From NCBI GenBank assembly GCA_000437495.1, contig FR897816.1:10465-33539 (forward strand): DNA of 23,075 nucleotides, given 5' to 3'. Position 1 is the stretch's first letter. The number at the start of each line of letters is the position of its first letter. Made by a program: the position numbers and the translations under genes. This document shows positions 1-8,588 of this stretch, piece by piece. The stretch is from Prevotella sp. CAG:485. Its GTDB lineage: Bacteria > Bacteroidota > Bacteroidia > Bacteroidales > Muribaculaceae. Below the pieces are notes generated by a model that made no database searches, was not told the DNA's origin, and worked only from the letters and a program-made list of their open reading frames with translations.

Positions 1-1
1 G

Positions 2-3000
2 GTGGCTCGTGCCGCCGATAACGCCACCATTTCCGACAGCTTCTTTGCCGGCGTGGTAAGCGGTCGCCCCACTCCCCGTCAGGGTCAGGTAATGGGCGGC
101 ATAGTAGGTCTGGGCAAAGGCATCAGCGTGAACCGCTGCTTCTTTGTCGGCACCCTTGAGAATTATACCGATGAGGCCAAGACAGGCGGCATCGCCGGCT
201 CCTTCAGCGGCACCATTGCCGACTGCTATGCGGCCGGTCGCATCATCTCAGGCGCTGCATTCTTCAACGGTGGCCTGGCCGGTGTGGCTGAAACCACCGA
301 CGGCCCCTGCAAGCTCGCCTCAAGCTATGTGTCGACGGTGCTGGTAACCTCCAACAGCGGCTACGACACGGAAAACATTTGCCGCGAACTCGTGGGCAAC
401 AACGACATCTCCAACATCAACATCACCAACTGTTACTTCGACAGCAACCTCTTCTCGCTGAAGGAGTCGACAAGAGCCCGCACCACAGCCCAGCTCACCG
501 CCGCCTCCGGTCCGGAAGGTCTGAGCGCCGATACATGGCTCTTCAAGGAGGGCTATTATCCGCGTCTCCGCTCCACCGCCACGGCAGCCGCTTCGGCACA
601 GTCGGCAACGGCAATTCAGTTTAAAGACGACGATTATCTGATGCGCATCTCTTCCGACACGCACGTCAATACCCTGGGCAGCACATCCCTCTCGTTCCTG
701 GTAGGCGGACAGCTAACCAGCAAGGGACGCGGTGCCGAAATCGTTGACAATACGTTGAAGCTCAACGGCACCTTTGCCTCCGACACCCTGGTGATTCGGT
801 ATAACTCCACCGACTTCTATTATCACATTGTTAAATATGCGCCTCAGGTCTTCGACGGCAAGGGAACTGCCGAATCGCCCTATCTGATTAAGGATACGGC
901 CGACATGAACCGCCTGGCACGCATCACCTCTATCTACCGTCAGCCGTTTGTAGGCACATACTTCCGTCTGACCGCCGATTTGGACTTTACCGGCGACTCA
1001 ACGTTCCTCGGCATCGGCAACAAGGCATTTTCCTCGTCATATTATTTCGGAGGCACCTTCGACGGCGACGGCCACACCATCCGCAACCTGAAGATGGGCA
1101 AGATAGTGTGGAAGTCGAACTATAATAAAGATGGTTCGTGGACCAATGCCTCGTTCGACGCCACCCAGCAGGAGAGCTTCAAAGCACCCTTCGGCGTTAT
1201 CGGCGGTCTGGGCGTTGTCAAGAATCTTACCATAGATTCCACCTGTCTGTTTGAGGGCAGTGGATATTGCGCCGGTATAGCCGTTACTAACTCCGGCCGC
1301 ATAGAGAATTGCCGCAACTACGCCACCGTACGCGTACTCAGCACTCACGCCTCCGGCATCGTCGCCAACAACGCCGGTCTGGTGCAGAAATGTCTCAACG
1401 CCGGTGCCGTTACCTCCAACTGTACATACGGCGCAGGCATCGTGGCCAATAACACGGGTCGCATCAACCAGTGCGTCAATGTGGGAGACATCACCGTGAA
1501 GACGGTAACGCGCAGCGGGACCACCGGCACGTCGATGTATGGCGGCGGCATCACCGCTTTCTCCACAGGTATGTTTATCAACAACTGTATCAACGCCGGA
1601 GCGGTATATGCCAACACTGTAAGCGGTGGCATCGCCGGTATGTATCCGCACTATGGCACAGGCAATTACTATAACCGTATGACCAACTGCGTCAACTACG
1701 GCATTATAACCTCTGCAACAGCGCTTGTGGGCGCCATCGTAGGCGACGGCACCACTTCCGGCATAGTGAAGGGTGTTTATTTCGACCGTCAGATTCTGCC
1801 CATCATGGCTGAGGGTGGCCACAACCATAGCGGCATGAGCGGCGAGGCGACTTCCATGCTCGTATCAGGCAATCTGCCTGAGGGCTATGACGCCGAAATA
1901 TGGCAGTTTGAGAAGGGCTCTTATCCGGTGCTGAAATGCCTGGCAGACGTGCCCGAGATGAAACAGGCCGCCGCCATGGTCATCACCATGAACGAAAAAG
2001 AGGATACCCGCAACATCGTCAGTCCGGCAACACTGTCGGGCAATCAGGGCATCACCTGGAGCCTGAAGAACAACAATGCGTTTGCCATTCAGGGTTCGCA
2101 GCTGATAGCTCCCGCCGAGGTCAAGGGCGTTGTCTATGATATCCTCACGGCCAAAGGTCAGAGTCTGCAGAAGCAAATCACCATAGCCCGCTCAGCGCCG
2201 CTGCCTCTTGCAGGCGACGGCTCGGAGGCCAATCCCTGGCAGCTCTCCACCACAGCCGACTGGGATACCCTGGCAACCTTCATCTCTGTAAATAAGGTAG
2301 ACCTTGACGGCCGCTTCATCAAAGTGATGGCCGACCTGGACTTCTCCGGCAAGACCTTCATGCCCATTTCGGGCGCTCAGTTCAACGCCACGCTCCTCGG
2401 CAACGGACATAAGCTCAAAGGCATTGAATACACATGTACCGGCGGCAAGCAAGGCGCAATCTTCATCATCGGCCCTACAGGCACGGTGAAAGACCTGACA
2501 ATTGCCGGCACCTTTACCCAGACCAAATCCAATTACGTGGGTGCCTTCTGCGGCGAGTTGTTCGGCTCAATAACCAACTGCGTCAATGAAGCCACCGTAA
2601 CGGGCAACAAACCATATCGCGCAGGCTTTGCGGCCATAGCATACTCCGGAGCGCGTCTCACCGACTGCACCAACCGAGGCACCATTACCAGCACGGCATC
2701 GAGTCCCTCATCAAGTCCCGGCGGCATTGTGGCCGAGGCAAAAACTGACGTCACCTTCCTGCGCTGCATCAACGAAGGCAGCATCAACGGCGGATATGGC
2801 GGCGGCATCGTGTCGAAGACACAGCAATCCACCTTCATAGAGTGCGGCAACAAAGCCAATCTCACCAGCGCTGTTTCGCAGTTCGGCGGCATCGTGGGTC
2901 AGTTGAGCCCCAATACGGCTCTTGCCCAGCACCTTGTGCTTGACCGCTGCTACAACACCGGCGACATTACCGTAAACGGCAATGTGGGCGGCATCCTCGG

Positions 3001-4417
3001 AAACGCTTCCTCCTATTCCATAGGCATCAAAGCCACAGGCTGCTACAACACCGGCAAGATTACCGGCAAGACGCTGGGCAATGTGTCGGGCCTGTTCAAC
3101 ATCACCGGCACAAGGGCTTATATAGCCGATTGTTACAACACCGGCGATGTAGTTTGCGAGATAGCTGACAAGGGCTATATCTCGGGCGTTGCCAACCAGC
3201 TTGGCCGCGGTTATGACGATGAGCGCTCTCAGATGATTCGCTGCTACAATACCGGCAAAATCACCTCGAAGGGTTCTCTCACCTGCGGAGTAGTGGCGCA
3301 GGCCAATGCAATGACTGACATCACCGACTGCTATAATACCGGCGAAGTTACCGGCGGCACATATTCTGTTGCCGGCATGGTTGCCAACTGCCTTGGCGCA
3401 GACCTGAACATACGTCGCTGCCGCAATGAGGCCAACGTTACCGGCGGCACAAACCGCATCGGCGGCATTGTGGGCACCAGCCAGAAGAATCAGATCGTGG
3501 TTGAACAGTGTGTCAACTTCGGCAACGTAGCCACTACATGTACGCTGAAAGGCACCACCGAATCGGGCAGCAGTGCCACCGGTCATGCCATAGGCGGCCT
3601 TGCAGGTGCTTCGGGCGGCACTTTCATTGACTGCTACAATGTAGGCTCTGTGAAGGGTGCCAATCAGGTAGGCGGCCTCGTGGGTCAGACCTTCTCCGGC
3701 ACCAACAACGGCAACGGCATTTTCAACATGACACGCTGCTATAATGTGGGCAAGGTTGAGGCTGATGCCGACGTCAGCGGTGCCATCATTGGCATTGACT
3801 TCGCCAATCCGGAAGTTGAGAGCTATTGGAGCACGGATTGCTCGGTAACCGATACTTATTATCTTGAAGGCGTTTCGGCAAGCATGCTCACACCTGTAGG
3901 CCGTCAGCTCACCCGCGCCGAACTGGCCACTCTCAACTTGGGTGCCAAATGGACCTCGGCCGATAACTACTCATATCCGGTATTGCGGGTATTTGCCGAC
4001 CATAACCTTGCCAAGGTTCACAGTGCAGCCATCCACCTCACCGCCGGTGACACGGAGGCCAAGGTAACCCGCAGCTTCAACGTAGGCTGCCCCGAAGGTC
4101 TGGTATGGAGCGGCCCGAGTCCGGTATTGCGCATTGACGGCAACCGCATCCACGTAACCAACGACGCATATTGCGGCGCCGTTACGCTGACCGCAACAGC
4201 CGGTGAACACTCCAAGAAATATGAGCTTTACATCGACAAGACAGCCGGTGCTGACATCAACGACGCCACGCTGCTTGAAATTGTGGAAGAGCATTACTTC
4301 ACCGTCAACGGTATAGCTGTACGAGAGACTGACCTCGTCAGCGGCAACATCTACCTCGTAGTACGCAAATATGCCGACGGCAGCGTGAAACGCCTCCGCA
4401 TAGTACACCGCAAATAA
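2..4417 (+). CDS. GLUG-repeat surface/adhesin-like protein, 5' partial
   Basis: This frame is open from the left edge to a TAA. The first codon (GTG) is probably internal, so the gene is 5' truncated by the window. The 1471 visible residues form repeated modules. Each has a start like FDGKGTAESPYLI (about residue 283) or LAGDGSEANPWQL (about 736), then many GLUG-type turns (GGIVG/GGLVG followed by CYNTG or CVNYG), a closing segment (YYPRLR about 184, YPVLK about 640, YPVLR about 1323), and an Ig-like beta stretch. GLUG repeats are known from large secreted, presumably beta-helical, surface proteins. The last 40 residues (YFTVNG...IYLVVRKYADG) resemble the C-terminal sorting-type ends of secreted Bacteroidetes proteins. 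Module C is longest, with CYNTG-type units repeated roughly every 30-40 residues. The likely role is extracellular adhesion or matrix binding. The ligand cannot be told from sequence. Confidence 0.9.
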   Translation: MARAADNATISDSFFAGVVSGRPTPRQGQVMGGIVGLGKGISVNRCFFVGTLENYTDEAKTGGIAGSFSGTIADCYAAGRIISGAAFFNGGLAGVAETTDGPCKLASSYVSTVLVTSNSGYDTENICRELVGNNDISNINITNCYFDSNLFSLKESTRARTTAQLTAASGPEGLSADTWLFKEGYYPRLRSTATAAASAQSATAIQFKDDDYLMRISSDTHVNTLGSTSLSFLVGGQLTSKGRGAEIVDNTLKLNGTFASDTLVIRYNSTDFYYHIVKYAPQVFDGKGTAESPYLIKDTADMNRLARITSIYRQPFVGTYFRLTADLDFTGDSTFLGIGNKAFSSSYYFGGTFDGDGHTIRNLKMGKIVWKSNYNKDGSWTNASFDATQQESFKAPFGVIGGLGVVKNLTIDSTCLFEGSGYCAGIAVTNSGRIENCRNYATVRVLSTHASGIVANNAGLVQKCLNAGAVTSNCTYGAGIVANNTGRINQCVNVGDITVKTVTRSGTTGTSMYGGGITAFSTGMFINNCINAGAVYANTVSGGIAGMYPHYGTGNYYNRMTNCVNYGIITSATALVGAIVGDGTTSGIVKGVYFDRQILPIMAEGGHNHSGMSGEATSMLVSGNLPEGYDAEIWQFEKGSYPVLKCLADVPEMKQAAAMVITMNEKEDTRNIVSPATLSGNQGITWSLKNNNAFAIQGSQLIAPAEVKGVVYDILTAKGQSLQKQITIARSAPLPLAGDGSEANPWQLSTTADWDTLATFISVNKVDLDGRFIKVMADLDFSGKTFMPISGAQFNATLLGNGHKLKGIEYTCTGGKQGAIFIIGPTGTVKDLTIAGTFTQTKSNYVGAFCGELFGSITNCVNEATVTGNKPYRAGFAAIAYSGARLTDCTNRGTITSTASSPSSSPGGIVAEAKTDVTFLRCINEGSINGGYGGGIVSKTQQSTFIECGNKANLTSAVSQFGGIVGQLSPNTALAQHLVLDRCYNTGDITVNGNVGGILGNASSYSIGIKATGCYNTGKITGKTLGNVSGLFNITGTRAYIADCYNTGDVVCEIADKGYISGVANQLGRGYDDERSQMIRCYNTGKITSKGSLTCGVVAQANAMTDITDCYNTGEVTGGTYSVAGMVANCLGADLNIRRCRNEANVTGGTNRIGGIVGTSQKNQIVVEQCVNFGNVATTCTLKGTTESGSSATGHAIGGLAGASGGTFIDCYNVGSVKGANQVGGLVGQTFSGTNNGNGIFNMTRCYNVGKVEADADVSGAIIGIDFANPEVESYWSTDCSVTDTYYLEGVSASMLTPVGRQLTRAELATLNLGAKWTSADNYSYPVLRVFADHNLAKVHSAAIHLTAGDTEAKVTRSFNVGCPEGLVWSGPSPVLRIDGNRIHVTNDAYCGAVTLTATAGEHSKKYELYIDKTAGADINDATLLEIVEEHYFTVNGIAVRETDLVSGNIYLVVRKYADGSVKRLRIVHRK

Positions 4418-4440
4418 CATTTGCCGACAGGAAGAATTTC

Positions 4441-4480
4441 AGGGGCCGTGTCAAGACCGACACGACCCCTGTTGTTTTTA
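4441..4480 (+). terminator. Intrinsic terminator of the GLUG-repeat gene
   Basis: A 12-position stem (AGGGGCCGTGTC against GACACGACCCCT, one C/A mismatch) with a 6-nt loop is followed by a T-rich tail (TGTTGTTTTTA). It lies 23 nt after the stop codon of the upstream gene. Confidence 0.85.
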
Positions 4481-4563
4481 ATAATTGCTGTCCGGAAAAA
4501 TCATTTTGATGCATTTTCTGATTTCGGCGGTGTATTTTAGCTAATAATATAAGAAGGTGTGTC

Positions 4564-4745
4564 AAATTTCGCGAACGTAGGGACGCACGGCTCGTGCGTC
4601 CCTCATTTAGCCATGGGGTTTTGCATATTGATTGTAGATTGCTCGTGTGTCCGTCATTGTATCGCGAAGATTCGTATATTGGTTGCAGACTGCTCGCATT
4701 ATGACGGATGCGTGAGCCGTGGGTCTCTACGTTCGGGTAAAATTT
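4564..4745. repeat. Nested palindromic repeat element with 51-bp tandem duplication
   Basis: The two ends are imperfect inverted copies: 4564-4606 against 4701-4745, sharing CGAACGTAG, ACGGCTC and a TCAT end. The left end contains a perfect 10-bp palindrome (AGGGACGCAC, 5-nt loop, GTGCGTCCCT) at 4579-4603. Inside, two 51-bp units lie head to tail at 4591-4641 and 4642-4692, with 35 of 51 positions identical by hand count. The best-conserved block (ATATTG.TTG.AGA.TGCTCG) ends each unit. No open frame of credible coding character is present. It looks like a non-autonomous, MITE- or REP-like intergenic element that has partly decayed. It sits between the terminators of two convergent transcripts. 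Confidence 0.6.
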
Positions 4746-4784
4746 AAACTAAAAGGAAGTGTATCATAATTATGACACACCTCC
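4746..4784 (-). terminator. Intrinsic terminator for the minus-strand lipoprotein operon
   Basis: Read on the minus strand, 4784-4755 folds into an almost loopless 15-bp stem (GGAGGTGTGTCATAA with TTATGATACACTTCC), with two G-T pairs that are allowed in RNA. It is followed directly by TTTTAGTTT (4754-4746). The plus strand has no T tail, so this serves the gene ending at 4825. Confidence 0.75.
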
Positions 4785-4824
4785 CGCAAAGGCAAAGGCA
4801 TTGAAAATGCCCCTTTGTGAAGCT

Positions 4825-5706
4825 TTATTCTATGATTCTGACGCCTTTGCTTACACGAGCCGGGAATATGCCTCCGGGTATCTGTATAGTGCGCGTTATT
4901 TCAATCTTGCACCGCTGCGCCGGCTTCACTGAAAACGACAAAGTAGGTTCTAAACCTGAAACCATTTTCAAGCGATTGTTCTTTATGTCAGCAACTTTTA
5001 TATGGTTGAGTATTTCCCTGACACCACGTTCCCAGCAATGTTTATTCAGCACACCATCCCAACGACCTTTTCTCCACCATATTGTATCGACGGGACCGGT
5101 CTCGTAATATTCCCTCAAAGCCGGATATATGCCATTACCAATGGAGCGTTCGTTGAATACACAGCCTTCCTGAACGTATTTATAGGATGAACCGTATGAC
5201 AGGTAGCATAAATCTGAAAGATCGGATCCGGCCGGATGATCTTTGTCAAAATCTGTTACCGCTGTCACTTGCAAATCAACTATATCTTCTATATACACTC
5301 GTTGCAAGTGCGAATTGTGATACATCTCCCTAAAATATTCAACGCCTTCCTTGTAACAGGTGTCATTGTTTATGTTCATCAGATACCGGAAAAGCTCTTT
5401 GTGAGACATAGTATCCGAATAAGGATAATAAGGTACATCTGACCCCAGCCTGATGTCCAATCCTCTCCAAGCATCTGCTACTCGAATGTATCTGTAGTCC
5501 AACACTGAAGTAGTATCAGACCATGTCTCGAGCATATTGCTATAACTCAAGACTAAAGGATGTATACTATCAAAATCAACTCTTGGGGAAGCCTGTCCAT
5601 TCGGGGGTGTAGGGTCTGCATCATCGTTGCATGAGATGCAAAGAGGGAGTGCGATAAGTACCAACAGGAGCGAAACTACTGTCTTGTACAGGGCTGATTG
5701 TTTCAT
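4825..5706 (-). CDS. Predicted lipoprotein, unknown function
   Basis: The product has 293 residues. The N-terminus is a lipoprotein signal peptide: a charged start (MKQSALYK), a hydrophobic run containing LLLVLIALPL, and the likely lipidated Cys26 followed by NDDADPTPP. The -3 position is Cys rather than Leu, a relaxed lipobox. Asp residues after the Cys fit the surface-export signals of Bacteroidetes lipoproteins, though this is only suggestive. The mature part is rich in Tyr and Asp with four further Cys, and I recognise no family. The ATG overlaps the TGA of the open frame that runs down from the upstream small lipoprotein gene (ATGA at 5706-5703), which implies translational coupling. A strong terminator follows at 4784-4746. 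Its signal peptide resembles that of its upstream neighbour (both start MKQ and contain LLLVLI). Confidence 0.8.
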   Translation of the reverse strand: MKQSALYKTVVSLLLVLIALPLCISCNDDADPTPPNGQASPRVDFDSIHPLVLSYSNMLETWSDTTSVLDYRYIRVADAWRGLDIRLGSDVPYYPYSDTMSHKELFRYLMNINNDTCYKEGVEYFREMYHNSHLQRVYIEDIVDLQVTAVTDFDKDHPAGSDLSDLCYLSYGSSYKYVQEGCVFNERSIGNGIYPALREYYETGPVDTIWWRKGRWDGVLNKHCWERGVREILNHIKVADIKNNRLKMVSGLEPTLSFSVKPAQRCKIEITRTIQIPGGIFPARVSKGVRIIE

Positions 5707-5837
5707 GGCCGTATATTGATTATCATGTGGTTCTTACGATAGAACGTAAGCGAAGAAGCACCTCCGCATAATGGATCACAGTCACATTCTTCTTCTGTAT
5801 CATCTGATACTGAAGCGCGTGTATCAATTATAATATC
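5703..5837 (-). other. In-frame continuation beyond the TAA of the small lipoprotein gene
   Basis: Directly after the TAA at 5840-5838 the same frame reads 44 sense codons and ends in TGA at 5705-5703. That TGA overlaps the ATG of the downstream lipoprotein gene. The peptide begins DIIIDTR, has an acidic run (DDTEEE), then a Cys cluster (CDCDPLCGG), and ends NIRP. There is no ATG or GTG near its beginning, so independent translation is unlikely. Either the upstream gene carries a recent nonsense mutation, or the stop is recoded, or the open frame is chance. The ATGA overlap favours it having been the true 3' end of the upstream gene. Confidence 0.45.
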
Positions 5838-6095
5838 TTAGAAGGTATCAAACTCTCCGCCGGGTAAGGCGAAAATGGAATCCGCCGGCAGAACGTCTGA
5901 GTTTCGTGTTGAGGGATTGGACTTGGGTAAAGTTCCCCAAATGCCATTCAGTCGGTTGCTCACTTCTTTCACCGAAAGGGAGCGATGCGTTGTTACCGGA
6001 CTGCCGCCCGGATTCACCACATCAGGCAAGTCTGCGCAGCATGATGTGATGAGAACGAGGAGTAAGGCTATTACTCCGTTGAGAAATTGTTTCAT
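5838..6095 (-). CDS. Small predicted lipoprotein, possibly truncated by a stop codon
   Basis: This is an 85-codon frame starting MKQFLNGVIALLLVLITSCC. Its lipobox ITSC puts the likely lipidated Cys at residue 19. The mature part (about 66 residues) is Pro-, Ser- and Asn-rich and matches no family I know. It ends GGEFDTF and TAA at 5840-5838. The same frame then continues open for 44 codons to a TGA overlapping the next gene's ATG, so the gene may once have been about 130 codons long. A promoter-like pair lies upstream at 6209-6179, leaving a leader of roughly 75 nt. It probably forms an operon with the 293-residue lipoprotein gene. The function is unknown. Confidence 0.65.
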   Translation of the reverse strand: MKQFLNGVIALLLVLITSCCADLPDVVNPGGSPVTTHRSLSVKEVSNRLNGIWGTLPKSNPSTRNSDVLPADSIFALPGGEFDTF

Positions 6096-6178
6096 CTCTT
6101 ACTGCGATTTAAAGGTTAATATAGGTTGAACAACACCGGTTCTGTCTGCTGCAAGCAATACCATGTGTTATTCGGATG

Positions 6179-6209
6179 CAAATATAATACACTTTTAACA
6201 CTTATGCAA
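6179..6209 (-). promoter_or_regulatory. Bacteroidetes-type promoter for the lipoprotein operon
   Basis: On the minus strand TATATTTG (6186-6179) matches the -7 consensus TAnnTTTG. A TTG at 6209-6207 lies 20 nt upstream, the expected -33 spacing. Transcription would start near 6172, about 75 nt before the ATG at 6095. Confidence 0.6.
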
Positions 6210-6702
6210 TACTTTTCATCAATTATTTTTTTTAAAATTTCATTAATGCCCATATATTGGTTGTTATGGCATCTGAAGATTCATGACATATTGCCAAAAA
6301 TCACGGAGAGTCGAGATGTAATACTGACAAACTGGTTTATATTTAATCTCAAAACAAATAATTTGATAATTTGCAGTTTGTTTCGGCGTCTGGGAAATAA
6401 ATTATTTTTATCTGTACCATTCAAGGTGTATTTCAGAAATATCGGATTCACGTTTGACGGTACGCAACGCGGCGCAGGCATCATTTTAACCCGGTTATTG
6501 CAAACGGATGTGTGTTTTGTTGTTGTTTTAGCGGTTTTATCGTATCTGTTTATATTCCCGAACCTGGGGAGGAACAGCTCGTACATTCGCTGATATTCGT
6601 GCATGCTGCAATGAAAATACGGGTGATTGCGGCAGACCGAAGGTAAAAACAGCTCATAAAACACTATCACTTGATTTTGTTGCGGTAAGGGCAACAGCTG
6701 TG
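6210..6702. other. AT-rich stretch without a convincing gene
   Basis: The base composition is clearly more AT-rich than the flanking genes. Frames of 155 codons (plus) and 137 codons (minus) are open, but they overlap each other on opposite strands, lack family features and read as random protein. A 6-bp palindrome with a 7-nt loop (TGTTGC/GCAACA, 6678-6696) lies just after the stop of the minus-strand endonuclease-like gene. It lacks a T tail, so it is a weak terminator at best. An older decayed gene or a small RNA cannot be excluded. Confidence 0.5.
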
Positions 6703-7782
6703 TCAGTAGCTGAAGATGACCCTGACAGGGTAGTGGTCAGAGCATTTCAGGCTGCCGCGTTTGGTGCTGTTGGGCGTGAGCTTGCCCCGGTAAAGCACCT
6801 GGTCGATGTGGAAGAGAAAGCCGTGAGCATGATATGTTATCATAGGGCCGAAGGTGGTCTTGGCCACGGCATCCTTGAAATCGTCGCCGCAGATTGTTCT
6901 GTAAGCGTATGAGGCAGGGACATCGTTGAAGTCGCCGGCTATGATTAAGGGTCCCTGAATGGAATCGGCAATCTGGCGAATGGCATGGCTGAGCGTGTCG
7001 CGCGAGGCAAACGCCGCCGACAGCTTGGCATAGACAGATTTATCCATCTGCATGCTTTGTTTGGCCGAACGGAAGCCGCGTATGTTGCTCACTATCTTAC
7101 GCTCTTTCTGCGACAGGGCGTAGGAGGTGAGATGCACGTTGAGCAGATGGATAACCATATTCGGTAACCGTATCTTGTAAAGGGCGCAGTCGGTCCACAG
7201 CGACTTGGGTATCTCACATTCCACAGCGGGGTATTTGCTCAGCAGCATGAAGGGCGTGTAATATCCTTGCCACGGTTTGCCCGGGATGATGTAGGGATAG
7301 ATATGGCGCAGAGAATCGCTCTGAGCGTGCAATTGGGTGCGCATGTGAGGCAGGTTGTAAAGCTCCTGCAGACACACAATATCGGCTTTTGAGCTGATGA
7401 TATAGCTGAGTGCGCGGGAGTCCCCCTCATCGTCGGGATGCTCATAGTCCTGCAGGTCGAAGACGTTGTAAGTGAGCAGCGAGAAGGAGCTTTTCTTAGG
7501 CTCTGTGCTGAACGACACCGGACAGGAACTGCCCGACACAGGCCACGCAATCAGAATCGTCACCGCACCCGCAATGGCAATGAACATACGTCCGCCGATG
7601 AGCCAGGCCAGAGCCACAATGAAGGTGAGGATGAGCAGATAGGGGAAGGCCAGCACAAAGATGGCCGGCAGCGACCAGAGCGTGGGTGGTATGTACCCGC
7701 CGAAGGCTGCCAGCAAGGTGATGAGATACAACGCAAAAGTGAGCGTCTTGCCTATTATACGGAGGAAAAAAGAAAATGTCAC
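6703..7782 (-). CDS. Membrane-anchored endonuclease/exonuclease/phosphatase family protein
   Basis: The product has 359 residues. The first 80 or so contain about three hydrophobic segments, so the catalytic part is tethered to the inner membrane; which side it faces is not clear. The rest shows the EEP motif series in order: TYNV (Asn106), LQE (Glu140), LNVH (Asn215, His217), GDFND (Asp284, Asn286), HID (Asp327) and SDH (Asp349, His350). All catalytic positions are present, so the enzyme should be an active metal-dependent phosphodiesterase. The family ranges over DNA, RNA, lipid and inositol phosphates, and the substrate cannot be chosen here. It is the last gene of a minus-strand operon with two rhomboid proteases, 23 nt after the nearer one. 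Confidence 0.9.
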   Translation of the reverse strand: MTFSFFLRIIGKTLTFALYLITLLAAFGGYIPPTLWSLPAIFVLAFPYLLILTFIVALAWLIGGRMFIAIAGAVTILIAWPVSGSSCPVSFSTEPKKSSFSLLTYNVFDLQDYEHPDDEGDSRALSYIISSKADIVCLQELYNLPHMRTQLHAQSDSLRHIYPYIIPGKPWQGYYTPFMLLSKYPAVECEIPKSLWTDCALYKIRLPNMVIHLLNVHLTSYALSQKERKIVSNIRGFRSAKQSMQMDKSVYAKLSAAFASRDTLSHAIRQIADSIQGPLIIAGDFNDVPASYAYRTICGDDFKDAVAKTTFGPMITYHAHGFLFHIDQVLYRGKLTPNSTKRGSLKCSDHYPVRVIFSY

Positions 7783-7805
7783 TGCTATAAATTTGAGGGT
7801 TTATA

Positions 7806-8576
7806 TTATTTTTCAGAGCCTTTGTTGAGGCACTCCGAGATGCGTTTTAGCTCCGCTTTTTCCGCCCGTGAGAGCGAGTCGAAGCCGGAAATCCGTACCC
7901 TGTCGAGCAGGTCGTCGAGCCTTTTCATCTCATTGCGCCTGGCCGTCATTTTGCGGTTTATCTCTTTGAGTCGGCGGCGCGACGGTTTTGGGGCTTTACG
8001 CGGCTTTACAGAGCGTTTCCTTGCCGGGATAAGCACGAAGCTTAAACCGCCGCAAACACCGCCTAAATGGGCAAAGAAACCGGCTCCTCCGGCGCCCAGG
8101 AAGAGGAGCAGAATGCCTGCAAGGACAATCCATTTCAGCTTCACCGGCGCAAAGAAAAAGAGCCTTACCGGCATATCGGGCAGCCGTAGCCCGGCAGCCG
8201 TCATCACAGCCACCACTGCCGCCGAGGCGCCGCACAACGCCGACGACACCGGCAGAAAGAGTGTGGCGGCTATGTAAAATAGGGCTCCGGAGAGTCCGCC
8301 GGTGAGGTAGAGGAGCGTGAGAGCCCGGTTGGAGAAGATGTCGGTGAGCAGACGGCCGAACATCCACAGCCACAACATATTGATGAGCAGGTGCCAGAAG
8401 CTGAAATGCACAAACATATATGTGAGCGGCGTCCACGGATGCGTAAGGAGCAGACGGACGTCGGAGGGCACCCCCACAGCCGAGGGAGAGATGCCGCCCG
8501 CGAGCAGCACTATGAATACCAGTACGTTGGCGGCTATGAGCCAGACAGTGGCTGACAGATTCCGTAACGCAGTCAT
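7806..8576 (-). CDS. Rhomboid family intramembrane serine protease (with C-terminal cytosolic extension)
   Basis: The product has 256 residues with about six membrane segments in the first 190. The rhomboid signature is complete: WHLLINML (His62, Asn66), the catalytic serine in GASA (Ser118) and the catalytic histidine in AHLGG (His170). After the membrane core comes a basic linker (KPRKAPKPSRRR) and a helical charged tail ending in a segment (ISGFDSLSRAEKAELKRIS) that is often seen at the C-terminus of Bacteroidetes rhomboids. It cleaves membrane-spanning substrates within the bilayer; the substrates are unknown. It follows a second rhomboid gene by 12 nt and precedes the EEP-family gene, so the three are probably co-transcribed. 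It differs from its neighbour in having the long tail and no loop insertion. Confidence 0.93.
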   Translation of the reverse strand: MTALRNLSATVWLIAANVLVFIVLLAGGISPSAVGVPSDVRLLLTHPWTPLTYMFVHFSFWHLLINMLWLWMFGRLLTDIFSNRALTLLYLTGGLSGALFYIAATLFLPVSSALCGASAAVVAVMTAAGLRLPDMPVRLFFFAPVKLKWIVLAGILLLFLGAGGAGFFAHLGGVCGGLSFVLIPARKRSVKPRKAPKPSRRRLKEINRKMTARRNEMKRLDDLLDRVRISGFDSLSRAEKAELKRISECLNKGSEK

Positions 8577-8588
8577 TTGGCAAAAAGT

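Noticed and set aside
6126..6593. 155-codon plus-strand frame in the AT-rich region
   Set aside because: The sequence reads like random AT-rich protein, has no domain or signal, and overlaps another frame on the opposite strand.
6281..6694. 137-codon minus-strand frame containing YELFLP twice
   Set aside because: The short echo comes from two similar DNA bits around 6575 and 6650. No family features, and composition and context do not support coding.
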